DNA of 64,000 bases from Lachnospiraceae bacterium. GTDB taxonomy: Bacteria > Bacillota_A > Clostridia > Lachnospirales > Lachnospiraceae. The stretch lies in contig QXWX01000025.1 in the NCBI GenBank assembly GCA_009911175.1, positions 17,832 to 81,831 of the forward strand, given 5' to 3'. The notes under the pieces are model-generated. The model was not told the origin of the DNA. It saw only the letters and a list, made by a program, of their open reading frames with translations, and did no database searches. The stretch's first letter is position 1. Each line of letters starts with the position of its first letter. Shown one piece after another: positions 8,338 through 17,910 of the stretch. The position numbers and the translations under genes were made by a program.

Positions 8338-11300
8338 TTGGAACAAGTAGGAACCGCAAAATTATTTTTTGATGTATTTCCCACTCTGAAAGTGGAGGAC
8401 TCTGTCCGTATGCTGTTTTCGGATGTGGAAGTGAAGAAGATCACCACCAATTCCGCACGGGATTTTCTGCACGTTTACATATTCAGCCGCCATCTGTTTC
8501 AGAAGAAGCAGATCTGGCACATGGAGCACAAGATCAAGGAGCAGCTGTTCGGAACCTCCATGGTCCATATTCATATAGAAGAAGAATACAGCCTGTCCGA
8601 GCAGTACACCCCCGCCGCCCTGATGGCGGAGTACCGGGAGAGCATTTCCCAGGAACTGCGGGACAGCAGCGTGCTGGCGGCCAATATGTTCGACCAGGCA
8701 CAGCTTCGATTTGAGGAGGGGCAGATCTGCTGTCTGGAGCTGGCGGATACCATTGTATCCGAAGGAAGACGGGAGCAGATCCTGGAGCTTCTGGACGAGG
8801 TGTTCAATCGGCGCTGCGGCATTCCGACCGAGTTCCGCGTCACCTACCGGGAGAAAAAGGAAAGTAAGACACGGGAGTTTGAGGAACAGCGGATCCAGCG
8901 GGAGATCAACGCCATTTTCCAGAGGAATAAAAGTATTCACGGGGAAATGGATCCTGACGGGATGGGTTCCGGAGACCCCTCCAACGGCAGCGATTTTGCG
9001 GCGCCCTGGGAGGAACCTGGCAGTGTTTCCGGTGCTGCCTCAGACCGGGCGGGCGACTCGGATGCAGCCAGAGACCAGGGCAGGGGAACCAAAACGGCCT
9101 GGAATGCAGCAGGAGCTGCAGCCGGAAAGAACGGAACAGCAAATGGTGCCGCAGCCGGGAAAAATGGAAATGCAAACGGAAGAAATGGAAGCGCGAACGG
9201 GACGGCTGCCGGCAGGAATGGAAGCGCGGGTGCGGCTGCTGCCGGAAAGAGCAATGCGTCGGGCAGAGGCGGCTTTTCCTATGGCCAGGGGAAAAACGGC
9301 TTTCGGAAGGACTCCGGCAGGGATTATGTGCGCCCCTTAAAGCAGGGAGACGCGCCGGGCCTGATCTACGGAAGGGACTTTGAGGACGAGCCTTTGCGGC
9401 TGGATCAGGTGGCCACGGAGATGGGAGAGATTACTCTCCACGGCAAGGTCATCAGCTTTGAGACCCGGGAGATCCGGAATGAACGGACCATCATCATTTT
9501 TTCGATTACGGATTTTACGGATACCATTACCGTGAAAATGTTTGTCCGCAACGAACAGCTTGCAGAGTTGTTAGGCGACCTGAAAAAGGGCGCGTTTTTG
9601 AAGATCAAGGGCATCACCACCATTGACAAATATGACGGGGAGCTGACTATCGGCTCCATCACCGGGATCAAGAAGACCGGGGATTTTACCGTGTCCAGGC
9701 AGGACTTAAGCCCCATTAAGCGCGTGGAGCTCCACTGCCATACGAAAATGAGCGATATGGACGGGGTCTCCGAGGTCAAGGATATCGTAGGCCGCGCCCA
9801 CAAGTGGGGGCATCCTGCCATTGCGGTCACGGACCATGGGACTGCCCAGGCATTTCCGGACGCCAACCACTATATCGAGCGATTGGACAAGGCAGACCCG
9901 TTCAAGGTCATTTACGGTGTGGAAGGCTATGTGGTGGACGACCTGACCGAGATCGCTGTGGGCGCCGGGGAGGAAAGCCTGGATGATACCTTTGTGGTAT
10001 TCGACCTGGAGACCACGGGATTCAGCGCCATCAAGGACAAGATCATCGAGATCGGGGCGGTAAAGGTAGTCAAAGGAGAGATCGTGGATTCTTTCAGTAC
10101 CTTCGTCAATCCACGGCGGCCCATTCCTTTTGAGATCACCAAGCTGACCAGTATCACGGATGAGATGGTCATGGAATATCCGGACATTGAGACCATTCTG
10201 CCCCAATTTCTGGAATTTGTGGGGGACGCGGTGCTGGTGGCTCACAATGCGGGCTTTGACGTGGGATTTATCGAGCAGAACTGCAGGTATCAGGACATTG
10301 AACCCCATTTTATCTCCGTGGATACCGTCGCCCTGGCCCGGGTACTGCTGCCCACTTTATCAAAATATAAGCTGAATGTGGTGGCAAAAGCGCTGAACAT
10401 TTCCCTGGAAAATCATCACCGGGCGGTGGATGACGCGGGAGCCACGGCAGAGATTTTTGTAAAGTTCGTGCAGATGCTCAAAGACAGAGACATTACCACC
10501 CTGAAAGGCATCAACCAGTTTGGAAATACCAACGAGGACGCGATCCGCAAGCTCCCCACCTACCATATTATCATCTTGGTGAAAAATGACATCGGCCGTT
10601 ATAACCTGTACCAGCTGATCTCTGCCTCCAACCTGAAATATTTTGCCCGTCGGCCCAGGATTCCGAAAAGCCTGCTGAACCAGCACAGGGAAGGGCTGAT
10701 CATCGGAAGCGCCTGCGAGGCCGGAGAACTGTTTCAGGCGATCCTGAATCAAAAATCCCAGGAGACCATCGCTAAGCTGGCGGATTTTTATGATTATTAT
10801 GAGATCCAGCCCCTGGGGAACAACCATTTCATGCTGGAGAGCGAAAAGCTGCCGGACATTCAGACCGAGGAGGATCTGAAAAATTTAAACCGTCAGATCC
10901 TGGAGCTGGGAGACCAGTTTAAAAAGCCGGTTGTGGCCACCTGCGACGTGCATTTCCTGGATCCGGAGGACGAGGTGTACCGCCGGATCATCATGGCCGG
11001 AAAGGGGTTCAGCGACGCGGACAATCAGGCCCCGCTGTATCTGCGGACAACCGAGGAAATGCTGGGGGAATTTGAATATCTGGGTTCCGCGAAGGCCTAT
11101 GAGGTGGTGGTGGAAAATTCCAACAAGATCGCGGCCATGGTGGAGAAGATCGCACCGGTGAACCCCAACAAGTGCCCGCCGGTCATCCAGGATTCGGACC
11201 AGAAGCTGCGGGATATCTGCTACAAAAAGGCCCACGAGGTCTACGGGGACGATCTGCCGGTGCAGGTGTCCTCCCGGCTGGAAAGAGAATTGAATTCCAT

Positions 11301-13107
11301 CATTTCCAACGGCTACGCGGTGATGTATATCATTGCCCAGAAGCTGGTGTGGAAATCCGTTGCGGACGGCTACCTGGTGGGCTCCCGGGGATCGGTAGGC
11401 TCCTCCTTTGTAGCCACCATGGCGGGAATCACGGAGGTAAATCCCTTAAGCCCTCACTATTATTGTAAAAAATGCCATTACAGCGAGTTTGAGTCGGAGG
11501 AAGTGAAGGCTTATTCTGGCTGCTGCGGATTTGATATGCCGGATAAGATCTGCCCGGACTGCGGGAAAATGCTTGTCAAGGACGGATATGACATTCCGTT
11601 CGAGACGTTCCTGGGCTTCAAGGGGGATAAGGAGCCGGATATTGACCTGAATTTCTCCGGGGACTACCAGTCCAAGGCCCACAAGTACACAGAGGTGCTG
11701 TTCGGGGAAGGCTATACCTTCAAGGCCGGGACCATCGGCACGCTGGCGGACAAGACGGCCTATGGATATGTACGCCGGTATTATGAGGAGAAGAACCAGC
11801 GGAAGCGGAAATGTGAGATCGAGCGGATCAGCCAGGGTTGCACCGGAGTGCGCAGAAGCACGGGCCAGCATCCGGGCGGGATCGTGGTGCTGCCCCACGG
11901 CCATAATATCAATGAATTTACTCCGGTGCAGCATCCGGCAAATGATGTGACCACAGACATCGTGACCACCCATTTTGACTACCATTCCATTGACCACAAC
12001 CTGCTGAAGCTGGACATCCTGGGACACGATGATCCTACCATGATCAAGATGCTGGAGGAATACATTACCTCGGAATCCCTGGAAAATGACTACAATGAGG
12101 AGCACCCCTTTGTGGCCACCCAGATCCCTCTGGACGACCAGGAGGTATTATCCCTGTTCCACGGCACCCAGGCCCTGGGGATCAAGCCGGAGGACATCGA
12201 AGGATGCAAGCTGGGGTGCTTAGGCATTCCGGAATTTGGAACCGATTTTGCCATGAGCATGGTCATTGAGGCCAATCCCCAGTCTCTGTCGGATCTGATC
12301 CGGCTGGCGGGATTGTCCCACGGAACCGACGTATGGCTGGGAAATGCCCAGGATCTGATCCGTTCCGGTACGGCCACCATTTCCACGGCCATCTGTACTC
12401 GTGACGATATTATGATCTACCTGATCAACCAGGGCGTGGACAGCGCGCTGTCCTTTACCATCATGGAAAGCGTCCGGAAGGGAAAGGGGCTCAAAGACGA
12501 ATGGATCGCGGCCATGAAGGAAAAAAATGTGCCGGACTGGTATATCGGGTCCTGCAAAAAGATCAAGTACATGTTCCCGAAAGCCCATGCGGCCGCCTAT
12601 GTCATGATGGCGTACCGGATCGCGTACTGCAAGATCAACTATCCGCTGGCCTATTACGGGGCGTATTTCAGCATCCGGGCGGATGCCTTTTCCTATGAGC
12701 TGATGTGCCAGGGGAAGGAGAAGCTGAACTACTACATCAAGGATTATAAAAAACGGTCGGATACACTGACCAACAAGGAGCAGGATACTTTGAAGGACAT
12801 GCGCCTTGTGCAGGAAATGTATGCCCGGGGGCTGGATTTTACGCCCATTGACCTGTACCGGGCCAAGGCGAAGCAGTTCCAGATCGTGGACGGGAAGCTG
12901 ATGCCCTCCTTCGCCAGCATCGAAGGCATGGGGGAAAAAGCGGCGGAAGCGGTGGAGCTGGCGGCCAAGGACGGAGCATTTCTGTCTCTGGATGACTTCC
13001 GGGAGCGGACCAAAGTCAGCGTGACCGTGATCGACCTGATGTCGGATCTGGGGCTCTTCGGAGACCTGCCCCAGAGCAACCAGCTGTCGTTGTTTGACCT
13101 GGCATAA
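8338..13107 (+). CDS. polC: DNA polymerase III alpha subunit, Gram-positive PolC type
   Basis: A 1589-aa replicative polymerase with built-in proofreading. In order: N-terminal domain; a long Ala/Gly/Asn-rich linker (about residues 240-320); an OB fold (ITLHGKVISFETRE); split PHP domain starting VELHCHTKMSD (about 463); DEDDh exonuclease with FDLETTG (about 554), HNAGFD and HHRAVDDA; then polymerase palm and fingers with GSRGSVGSSF (about 1015), a four-Cys zinc knuckle and PDIDLNFSG (about 1100). Start is TTG at 8338 with AGGAG 9 bp upstream. It is longer than usual PolC (about 1430-1470 aa), mostly through the linker. Confidence 0.97.
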   Translation: MEQVGTAKLFFDVFPTLKVEDSVRMLFSDVEVKKITTNSARDFLHVYIFSRHLFQKKQIWHMEHKIKEQLFGTSMVHIHIEEEYSLSEQYTPAALMAEYRESISQELRDSSVLAANMFDQAQLRFEEGQICCLELADTIVSEGRREQILELLDEVFNRRCGIPTEFRVTYREKKESKTREFEEQRIQREINAIFQRNKSIHGEMDPDGMGSGDPSNGSDFAAPWEEPGSVSGAASDRAGDSDAARDQGRGTKTAWNAAGAAAGKNGTANGAAAGKNGNANGRNGSANGTAAGRNGSAGAAAAGKSNASGRGGFSYGQGKNGFRKDSGRDYVRPLKQGDAPGLIYGRDFEDEPLRLDQVATEMGEITLHGKVISFETREIRNERTIIIFSITDFTDTITVKMFVRNEQLAELLGDLKKGAFLKIKGITTIDKYDGELTIGSITGIKKTGDFTVSRQDLSPIKRVELHCHTKMSDMDGVSEVKDIVGRAHKWGHPAIAVTDHGTAQAFPDANHYIERLDKADPFKVIYGVEGYVVDDLTEIAVGAGEESLDDTFVVFDLETTGFSAIKDKIIEIGAVKVVKGEIVDSFSTFVNPRRPIPFEITKLTSITDEMVMEYPDIETILPQFLEFVGDAVLVAHNAGFDVGFIEQNCRYQDIEPHFISVDTVALARVLLPTLSKYKLNVVAKALNISLENHHRAVDDAGATAEIFVKFVQMLKDRDITTLKGINQFGNTNEDAIRKLPTYHIIILVKNDIGRYNLYQLISASNLKYFARRPRIPKSLLNQHREGLIIGSACEAGELFQAILNQKSQETIAKLADFYDYYEIQPLGNNHFMLESEKLPDIQTEEDLKNLNRQILELGDQFKKPVVATCDVHFLDPEDEVYRRIIMAGKGFSDADNQAPLYLRTTEEMLGEFEYLGSAKAYEVVVENSNKIAAMVEKIAPVNPNKCPPVIQDSDQKLRDICYKKAHEVYGDDLPVQVSSRLERELNSIISNGYAVMYIIAQKLVWKSVADGYLVGSRGSVGSSFVATMAGITEVNPLSPHYYCKKCHYSEFESEEVKAYSGCCGFDMPDKICPDCGKMLVKDGYDIPFETFLGFKGDKEPDIDLNFSGDYQSKAHKYTEVLFGEGYTFKAGTIGTLADKTAYGYVRRYYEEKNQRKRKCEIERISQGCTGVRRSTGQHPGGIVVLPHGHNINEFTPVQHPANDVTTDIVTTHFDYHSIDHNLLKLDILGHDDPTMIKMLEEYITSESLENDYNEEHPFVATQIPLDDQEVLSLFHGTQALGIKPEDIEGCKLGCLGIPEFGTDFAMSMVIEANPQSLSDLIRLAGLSHGTDVWLGNAQDLIRSGTATISTAICTRDDIMIYLINQGVDSALSFTIMESVRKGKGLKDEWIAAMKEKNVPDWYIGSCKKIKYMFPKAHAAAYVMMAYRIAYCKINYPLAYYGAYFSIRADAFSYELMCQGKEKLNYYIKDYKKRSDTLTNKEQDTLKDMRLVQEMYARGLDFTPIDLYRAKAKQFQIVDGKLMPSFASIEGMGEKAAEAVELAAKDGAFLSLDDFRERTKVSVTVIDLMSDLGLFGDLPQSNQLSLFDLA

Positions 13108-13145
13108 AAAAGCTCGAATCCGGATATTGCACAAAAAACTTAGGC

Positions 13146-13174
13146 TTGTAAACAGGATAGTAAAATGATATGAT
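13146..13174 (+). promoter_or_regulatory. Promoter for glyA
   Basis: TTGTAA (13146-13151), 17-bp spacer, TATGAT (13169-13174), in the polC-glyA gap; gives a 5' leader of about 75 nt. Confidence 0.6.
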
Positions 13175-13256
13175 GTGAATGCTGCAACAATATTTTTTGG
13201 AATGCAGTGTATGTTTGCATATGGATTCTAATTCGAGAGATGTGGAGGAAACGAGA

Positions 13257-14492
13257 ATGTACGATTTTGAAGAGATCAGGAAAACAGACGGTGAGATCGC
13301 GGATGCCATCCGGGCGGAGATGGACCGTCAGAATTCTCATATCGAGCTGATCGCGTCTGAGAACTGGGTGAGCCAGGCTGTGATGGCGGCGATGGGAAGC
13401 CCCCTGACCAACAAATACGCGGAAGGCTATCCGGGGAAGAGATATTACGGCGGATGCCAGTGCGTGGATGTGGTAGAGGATATCGCCAGGGAGCGGGCAA
13501 AGAAGCTGTTCGGCTGTGAATATGTCAACGTGCAGCCCCATTCCGGAGCCCAGGCGAATATGGCGGCCATGTTCGCCATGTTAGAACCGGGAGACAAGAT
13601 CATGGGAATGAACCTGGATCACGGCGGACACCTGACCCACGGCTCTCCGGTGAACCTGTCCGGAAAATATTTTGACGTGACCTTTTACGGTGTAAATGAT
13701 AACGGCGTAATCGACTACGACAATGTATTAAAGATCGCGAAGGAGTGCCGTCCGAAGCTGATCGTGGCGGGGGCCAGCGCATATGCCAGAACCATTGACT
13801 TCAAAAGGTTCCGCGAGATCGCGGATGAAGTGGGCGCTTACCTGATGGTGGATATTGCCCATATCGCCGGCCTGGTTGCCACAGGACTGCATCCAAGCCC
13901 GATCCCCTATGCTCATGTGACCACCACCACGACCCACAAGACCCTTCGGGGGCCAAGGGGAGGCATGATCCTGAGCAGCGAGGAGATGAATAAAAAGTTC
14001 AACTTTAATAAGGCCGTGTTCCCGGGAACACAGGGAGGTCCGCTGATGCATGTGATCGCGGCCAAGGCAGTCTGCTTCCAGGAGGCGCTGCAGCCGGAAT
14101 ACAAGGCCTATATGGAACAGGTCGTAAAGAATGCGAAGGCACTGTGCAAAAACCTGCAGGCACGGGGAATCAAGATCGTATCCGGAGATACGGACAACCA
14201 CCTGATGCTGGTAGACCTGACGGAAAAGGATCTCAGCGGAAAAGAGTTGGAGAAGCGTCTGGATGATGCCCATGTAACGGCAAATAAAAATACCATTCCC
14301 AATGACCCCCGCTCTCCGTTCGTGACAAGTGGTGTGAGACTGGGGACTCCGGCCGTGACGACCCGCGGCATGGTGGAAGAGGATATGGAAAAGATCGCGG
14401 AGATCATTTCCCTGGTGATCGAGAGCGAAGATAACGTGGAGAAGGCGAAAGCCATGGTGGCGGAGCTGACTGCAAAGTATCCGCTATGCTAA
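13257..14492 (+). CDS. glyA: Serine hydroxymethyltransferase
   Basis: A 411-aa PLP enzyme converting serine and tetrahydrofolate to glycine and 5,10-methylene-THF, the main one-carbon source. Shows [37 protein letters not shown] and the PLP lysine in [14 protein letters not shown] (about K228). GGAGG lies 8 bp before the ATG at 13257; an upstream in-frame ATG at 13179 sits in the promoter region and is rejected. A strong hairpin follows the gene. Confidence 0.95.
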   Translation: MYDFEEIRKTDGEIADAIRAEMDRQNSHIELIASENWVSQAVMAAMGSPLTNKYAEGYPGKRYYGGCQCVDVVEDIARERAKKLFGCEYVNVQPHSGAQANMAAMFAMLEPGDKIMGMNLDHGGHLTHGSPVNLSGKYFDVTFYGVNDNGVIDYDNVLKIAKECRPKLIVAGASAYARTIDFKRFREIADEVGAYLMVDIAHIAGLVATGLHPSPIPYAHVTTTTTHKTLRGPRGGMILSSEEMNKKFNFNKAVFPGTQGGPLMHVIAAKAVCFQEALQPEYKAYMEQVVKNAKALCKNLQARGIKIVSGDTDNHLMLVDLTEKDLSGKELEKRLDDAHVTANKNTIPNDPRSPFVTSGVRLGTPAVTTRGMVEEDMEKIAEIISLVIESEDNVEKAKAMVAELTAKYPLC

Positions 14493-14523
14493 TATAAAGA
14501 TATTTAAAATGATAGTCTGAGTT

Positions 14524-14567
14524 GGGGCTGCGGGGAAATAATATTTCCCCGCAGCCCCGAGCGTTTT
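14524..14567. terminator. Strong hairpin after glyA
   Basis: A 17-bp perfect inverted repeat, GGGGCTGCGGGGAAATA at 14524-14540 paired with 14542-14558, then a short TTTT at 14564. The T-tract is weak, but the stem is very stable. It also sits at the 3' end of the LysR remnant on the minus strand. Confidence 0.7.
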
Positions 14568-14697
14568 AGCTTTCATTCTGTTCGATTAGTACAGCATTGC
14601 GAATCTGCTCCACAAATAATCTTACCGGTTTGGAATAAACCTGATGCCGTTTCCAGATGATATTCAGCTGTCCTGTGGCAGAAGGATTAATCTCACT
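14566..14697 (-). pseudogene. C-terminal remnant of a LysR-family regulator
   Basis: On the minus strand, 43 codons run between two stops: they begin SEINPSATGQLNIIWKRHQ and end QIRNAVLIEQNES then TAA. The pattern of a short beta strand (LNIIW), basic KRHQVYS, and a final helix RLFVEQIRNAV matches the usual end of LysR substrate-binding domains. No start codon, HTH or remainder of a LysR gene exists upstream; the region toward 14776 is instead promoter sequence for ylxM. I read it as the debris of a deleted gene. The call is by eye on a short peptide. Confidence 0.5.
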
Positions 14698-14730
14698 TTA
14701 CACGAACAAAAGTTTGTAAAGAGAAAAGAC

Positions 14731-14759
14731 TTGACAACACATTTTTTTTCGGTTAAGAT
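14731..14759 (+). promoter_or_regulatory. Promoter for ylxM-ffh
   Basis: TTGACA (14731-14736), 17-bp spacer, TAAGAT (14754-14759), 18 bp before the ylxM start. Confidence 0.7.
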
Positions 14760-14776
14760 AGCAGAGGTGATGAGCA

Positions 14777-15127
14777 ATGGATGAGATTTTACAACAGGCA
14801 CTGCTGTATGATTTTTATGGAGAGCTTCTCAATGACCACCAGAAGGAGATTTATGAGCAGTTTATCCTGGAGGATCTTTCCTTAAGCGAGATTGCGGAAG
14901 CGGAAGGGATCAGCAGGCAGGGGGTTCATGACCTGGTGAAGCGATGTCAGAAGGCTTTGGAAGGATATGAGACCAGGCTGCATCTGGTCAGACGGTTCCT
15001 CTCCATCAAGGAGAAGGTCCGTGAGATGGAGACGCTTCTGGATACCGCCGAACTGACGAAGGAGAACCAGGGAGAGTTGCGGCGGCAGTTCCGGGAGCTT
15101 TCTGATTCGATCCTGGAAGTGCTGTAG
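14777..15127 (+). CDS. ylxM: YlxM/UPF0122 helix-turn-helix protein of the SRP operon
   Basis: A 116-aa sigma-70-region-4-like HTH protein. Residues 18-60 carry LNDHQKEIYEQF, LSLSEIAEAEGISRQGVHDLVKR, the classic UPF0122 recognition helix, followed by a coiled-coil C-terminus. Family members are encoded directly before ffh in Firmicutes and are thought to modulate the signal recognition particle pathway. Here ffh follows after 146 bp, matching the expected order. Preceded by AGAGGTGATG at the ATG and its own TTGACA promoter. Confidence 0.9.
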   Translation: MDEILQQALLYDFYGELLNDHQKEIYEQFILEDLSLSEIAEAEGISRQGVHDLVKRCQKALEGYETRLHLVRRFLSIKEKVREMETLLDTAELTKENQGELRRQFRELSDSILEVL

Positions 15128-15273
15128 GATTGCCGCATGCCCGTCAGGAAAAAGGATGCTGCATGTACCGCACGATCCATACAATAACCTGGAAACCGCA
15201 GGAACACAGAAGATTTCAGTGACTGATCATGTATAGAAATGTTCATCCGACAGGATGACAGAGGAGTTGGACA

Positions 15274-16632
15274 ATGGCATTTGACAGCTTAACGGAAAAA
15301 CTTCAAAACGTATTTAAAAATCTCCGCAGCAAGGGACGGCTCACCGAGGAGGATGTAAAGGCGGCCTTAAAGGAAGTCAAGATGGCGCTTCTGGAGGCGG
15401 ATGTCAACTTCAAGGTGGTCAAGGGATTCGTCAAGGATGTCCAGGAGAGGGCCATCGGGCAGGACGTGATGAACGGACTGAATCCGGGCCAGATGGTCAT
15501 CAAGATCGTGAATGAAGAGCTGGTGTCCCTGATGGGCTCGGAGACCACCGAGATCCGGCAGCAGCCGGGGAGTGCCGCGACTGTGATCATGATGGCAGGC
15601 CTCCAGGGCGCAGGTAAGACGACTACCACGGCAAAGCTTGCGGGCAAGTTCAAGCTGAAGGGCAAAAAGCCGCTTCTGGTGGCATGCGATGTATACAGGC
15701 CCGCCGCTATCAAGCAGCTGCAGATCAACGGAGAGAAGCAGGGCGTAGAGGTCTTTTCCATGGGCGACAAGGTGAAGCCTGCGGATATCGCGAAGGCGGC
15801 GCTGGAGCATGGAGCAAAGAACGGCAACAACATCATCATTCTGGATACGGCCGGCCGGCTCCATATCGATGAAGATATGATGGCCGAACTTCAGGAGATC
15901 AAGGAAGCAGTCACCGTACACCAGACGATCTTGGTGGTAGACGCCATGACCGGGCAGGATGCGGTCAACGTAGCAAAAAGCTTCCATGAAAAGATAGGGA
16001 TTGATGGCGTAATCGTCACCAAGCTGGACGGCGATACCCGAGGCGGCGCCGCGCTGTCCATCAAGGCCGTGACCGGAAGGCCTATCCTCTATGTGGGTAT
16101 GGGCGAGAAGCTTTCTGACCTGGAGCAGTTTTATCCGGATCGGATGGCATCCCGGATCCTGGGCATGGGCGATGTCCTGACGCTGATCGAAAAGGCGGGG
16201 GCAGAGCTGGACGAGGAAAAGGCCCGGAAGATGACGGAAAAGATGAAGAAAGCCCAGTTTGATTATGAGGACTATCTGGAAAGCATGAACCAGATGAAGA
16301 AAATGGGCGGACTTTCCGGTGTCATGAGCATGATGCCGGGGCTGGGAGGAGCCATGGGCGGCAGGTCGAAAATGCCGGATCTGGATTCCGAAGAGAATGA
16401 GAAGCGGATGGCCAGGATGGAGGCCATGATCTATTCCATGACGCCGGAGGAACGGCGCAATCCGGATCTCATCAATCTTCCGAGAAAGCATAGGATCGCA
16501 AAGGGTGCCGGAGTGGATATCTCAGAGGTGAACCGCATGGTGAAGCAGTTCAACGAAACCCGGAAGATGATGAAGAAGCTTCCGGGACTTATGGGCGGTG
16601 GTAAAAAAGGCAGGTTTCGGCTTCCTTTTTAA
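15274..16632 (+). CDS. ffh: Signal recognition particle protein Ffh (SRP54)
   Basis: A 452-aa SRP GTPase that binds 4.5S/6S RNA and signal peptides of nascent membrane proteins and docks with FtsY. N domain (1-90), G domain with GLQGAGKTTTTAKLA (about residue 109), DTAGR, TKLDGD and GxGE-type GMGEKLSDLE, and a methionine-rich M domain (MNQMKKMGG, MSMMPGLGGAMGG) ending in a basic tail. Length and order are normal for the family. GAGGAG precedes the ATG. Sits between ylxM and rpsP as in other Firmicutes. Confidence 0.97.
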   Translation: MAFDSLTEKLQNVFKNLRSKGRLTEEDVKAALKEVKMALLEADVNFKVVKGFVKDVQERAIGQDVMNGLNPGQMVIKIVNEELVSLMGSETTEIRQQPGSAATVIMMAGLQGAGKTTTTAKLAGKFKLKGKKPLLVACDVYRPAAIKQLQINGEKQGVEVFSMGDKVKPADIAKAALEHGAKNGNNIIILDTAGRLHIDEDMMAELQEIKEAVTVHQTILVVDAMTGQDAVNVAKSFHEKIGIDGVIVTKLDGDTRGGAALSIKAVTGRPILYVGMGEKLSDLEQFYPDRMASRILGMGDVLTLIEKAGAELDEEKARKMTEKMKKAQFDYEDYLESMNQMKKMGGLSGVMSMMPGLGGAMGGRSKMPDLDSEENEKRMARMEAMIYSMTPEERRNPDLINLPRKHRIAKGAGVDISEVNRMVKQFNETRKMMKKLPGLMGGGKKGRFRLPF

Positions 16633-16733
16633 CACATAAATGATCTGGCAGTCAGACCTCTGGTTTTGACCGGCGGATCGAAAAAGAATATGACAAACAA
16701 AAATAAAAACAAGAAAGAATGAGGTGCAAGACA

Positions 16734-16979
16734 ATGGCAGTAAAGATCAGGTTAAAGAGAATGGGAAAGAAGAAGGCTCCTTTTTATAGAATCGTTGTAG
16801 CGGATTCCAGATCCCCGAGAGACGGCAAGTTCATTGAGGAGATCGGAACCTACGACCCGAACCAGGAGCCCAGCCTGTTCAAGGTGAATGAAGACGCGGC
16901 CAAGAAGTGGCTGAACAACGGCGCGCAGCCGACAGAGGTTGTAGGCAAGCTGTTCAAACTGGCAGGAATTGAAAAATAA
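16734..16979 (+). CDS. rpsP: 30S ribosomal protein S16
   Basis: An 81-aa ribosomal protein beginning [25 protein letters not shown], the S16 signature, and ending GKLFKLAGI. The ATG at 16734 has GAGGTG 7 bp upstream; the in-frame ATG at 16719 precedes this site and is not used. First of the rpsP-khpA-rimM-trmD-rplS set. Confidence 0.97.
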   Translation: MAVKIRLKRMGKKKAPFYRIVVADSRSPRDGKFIEEIGTYDPNQEPSLFKVNEDAAKKWLNNGAQPTEVVGKLFKLAGIEK

Positions 16980-17032
16980 TCGAATCTGTACTGAACAGAG
17001 ACAAAGAATCTGATCCGCGGAGGTACGCGCGC

Positions 17033-17263
17033 ATGAAAGAATTAGTAGAAGTAATCATCAAAGCATTGGTGGACAACCCGGACGGCGTTACCGTTACGGA
17101 AAGACAGGACGGCAGGACGACTGTCCTGGAGGTTCGTGTTGCGGACGGTGACATGGGAAAGGTCATCGGCAAGCAGGGACGTATTGCCAAGGCGATCCGT
17201 TCCGTTGTCAAGGCGGCTGCGGCCAGGGATGACAAACGAGTGGTTGTGGACATTATCCAATAG
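17033..17263 (+). CDS. khpA: KH-domain RNA-binding protein KhpA
   Basis: A 76-aa single KH domain protein (formerly YlqC) with the GxxG loop in VIGKQGRIAKAIR (about residues 43-55) and a final beta strand KRVVVDII. In Gram-positives it pairs with KhpB and binds many RNAs, affecting cell elongation and ribosomal or sRNA regulation. GGAGGT precedes the ATG. It lies between rpsP and rimM as is standard. A long inverted repeat with a T-run starts 16 bp after its stop and separates it from rimM. Confidence 0.92.
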   Translation: MKELVEVIIKALVDNPDGVTVTERQDGRTTVLEVRVADGDMGKVIGKQGRIAKAIRSVVKAAAARDDKRVVVDIIQ

Positions 17264-17279
17264 GAGCGCAGTAAAGTTG

Positions 17280-17385
17280 GGGGTTGTCGGAAAATACAGA
17301 TTTCTCAAAAGATATTGTTATGCGGTATGATAAATCACAGCAGTATCTTGCGGTTATACGGCTGTTTTCCGACAGCCCCTTTTTT
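17280..17385 (+). terminator. Long-range stem with 70-nt loop and T-run between khpA and rimM
   Basis: GGGGTTGTCGGAAAA (17280-17294) pairs over 15 bp, with one G-U pair, to 17365-17379, followed immediately by six T (17380-17385). The 70-nt loop itself contains AAGATA/TATCTT complementarity. It looks like a terminator or attenuator placed inside an operon, with the rimM ribosome-binding site about 8 bp after it. Confidence 0.6.
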
Positions 17386-17403
17386 ATAAAACAGGAGTGT
17401 GGC

Positions 17404-17910
17404 ATGGAGCAGTTTTTTCAAGTGGGGGTTATTACCTCCACACACGGGATCCGCGGTGAGGTCAAGGTATTTCCGACCACCAGTGATCCGCAGCGTTTTC
17501 GGAAGCTGAAAGAAGTGATACTGGCTTCGGAAAAGGAACAGGTTTCTCTGGAGATTCAGAGCGTCCGGTTTTCCAAGCAGTTTGTCATCGTAAGGTTCCG
17601 GGGGATTGATGATATCAACGAGGTGGAAAAATATAAAGGGCGGCAGCTTCTTGTAGCCCGGAAGGATGCCGCAAAGCTGGAGAAGGACGAGTACTATATT
17701 GCCGACCTGCTGGGCATGGATGTGGTGACAGACGACGGGGAGAAGGGAATCCTCAAAGACGTGATTGAGACCGGGGCCAATGAAGTCTATGCAGTGCAGT
17801 TTGAAACATCAGGGGAAGTACTCATTCCCGCGATCCGGGACTGTATCCTGGACGTCGATGTGGAAGCGGGAAGCATGCGGGTACATTTATTGGAAGGGCT
17901 GAAAGAATGA
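17404..17910 (+). CDS. rimM: Ribosome maturation factor RimM
   Basis: A 168-aa 30S maturation factor that binds S19 and helps assemble the 30S head. N-terminal beta barrel with VGVITSTHGIRGEVKVFPTT and C-terminal PRC barrel with YYIADLLGMDV, EVLIPAI. ATG at 17404 with AGGAG upstream is preferred over an in-frame ATG at 17284, which lies within the khpA-rimM hairpin. The stop overlaps trmD by 4 bp (ATGA), implying coupled translation. Confidence 0.95.
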   Translation: MEQFFQVGVITSTHGIRGEVKVFPTTSDPQRFRKLKEVILASEKEQVSLEIQSVRFSKQFVIVRFRGIDDINEVEKYKGRQLLVARKDAAKLEKDEYYIADLLGMDVVTDDGEKGILKDVIETGANEVYAVQFETSGEVLIPAIRDCILDVDVEAGSMRVHLLEGLKE

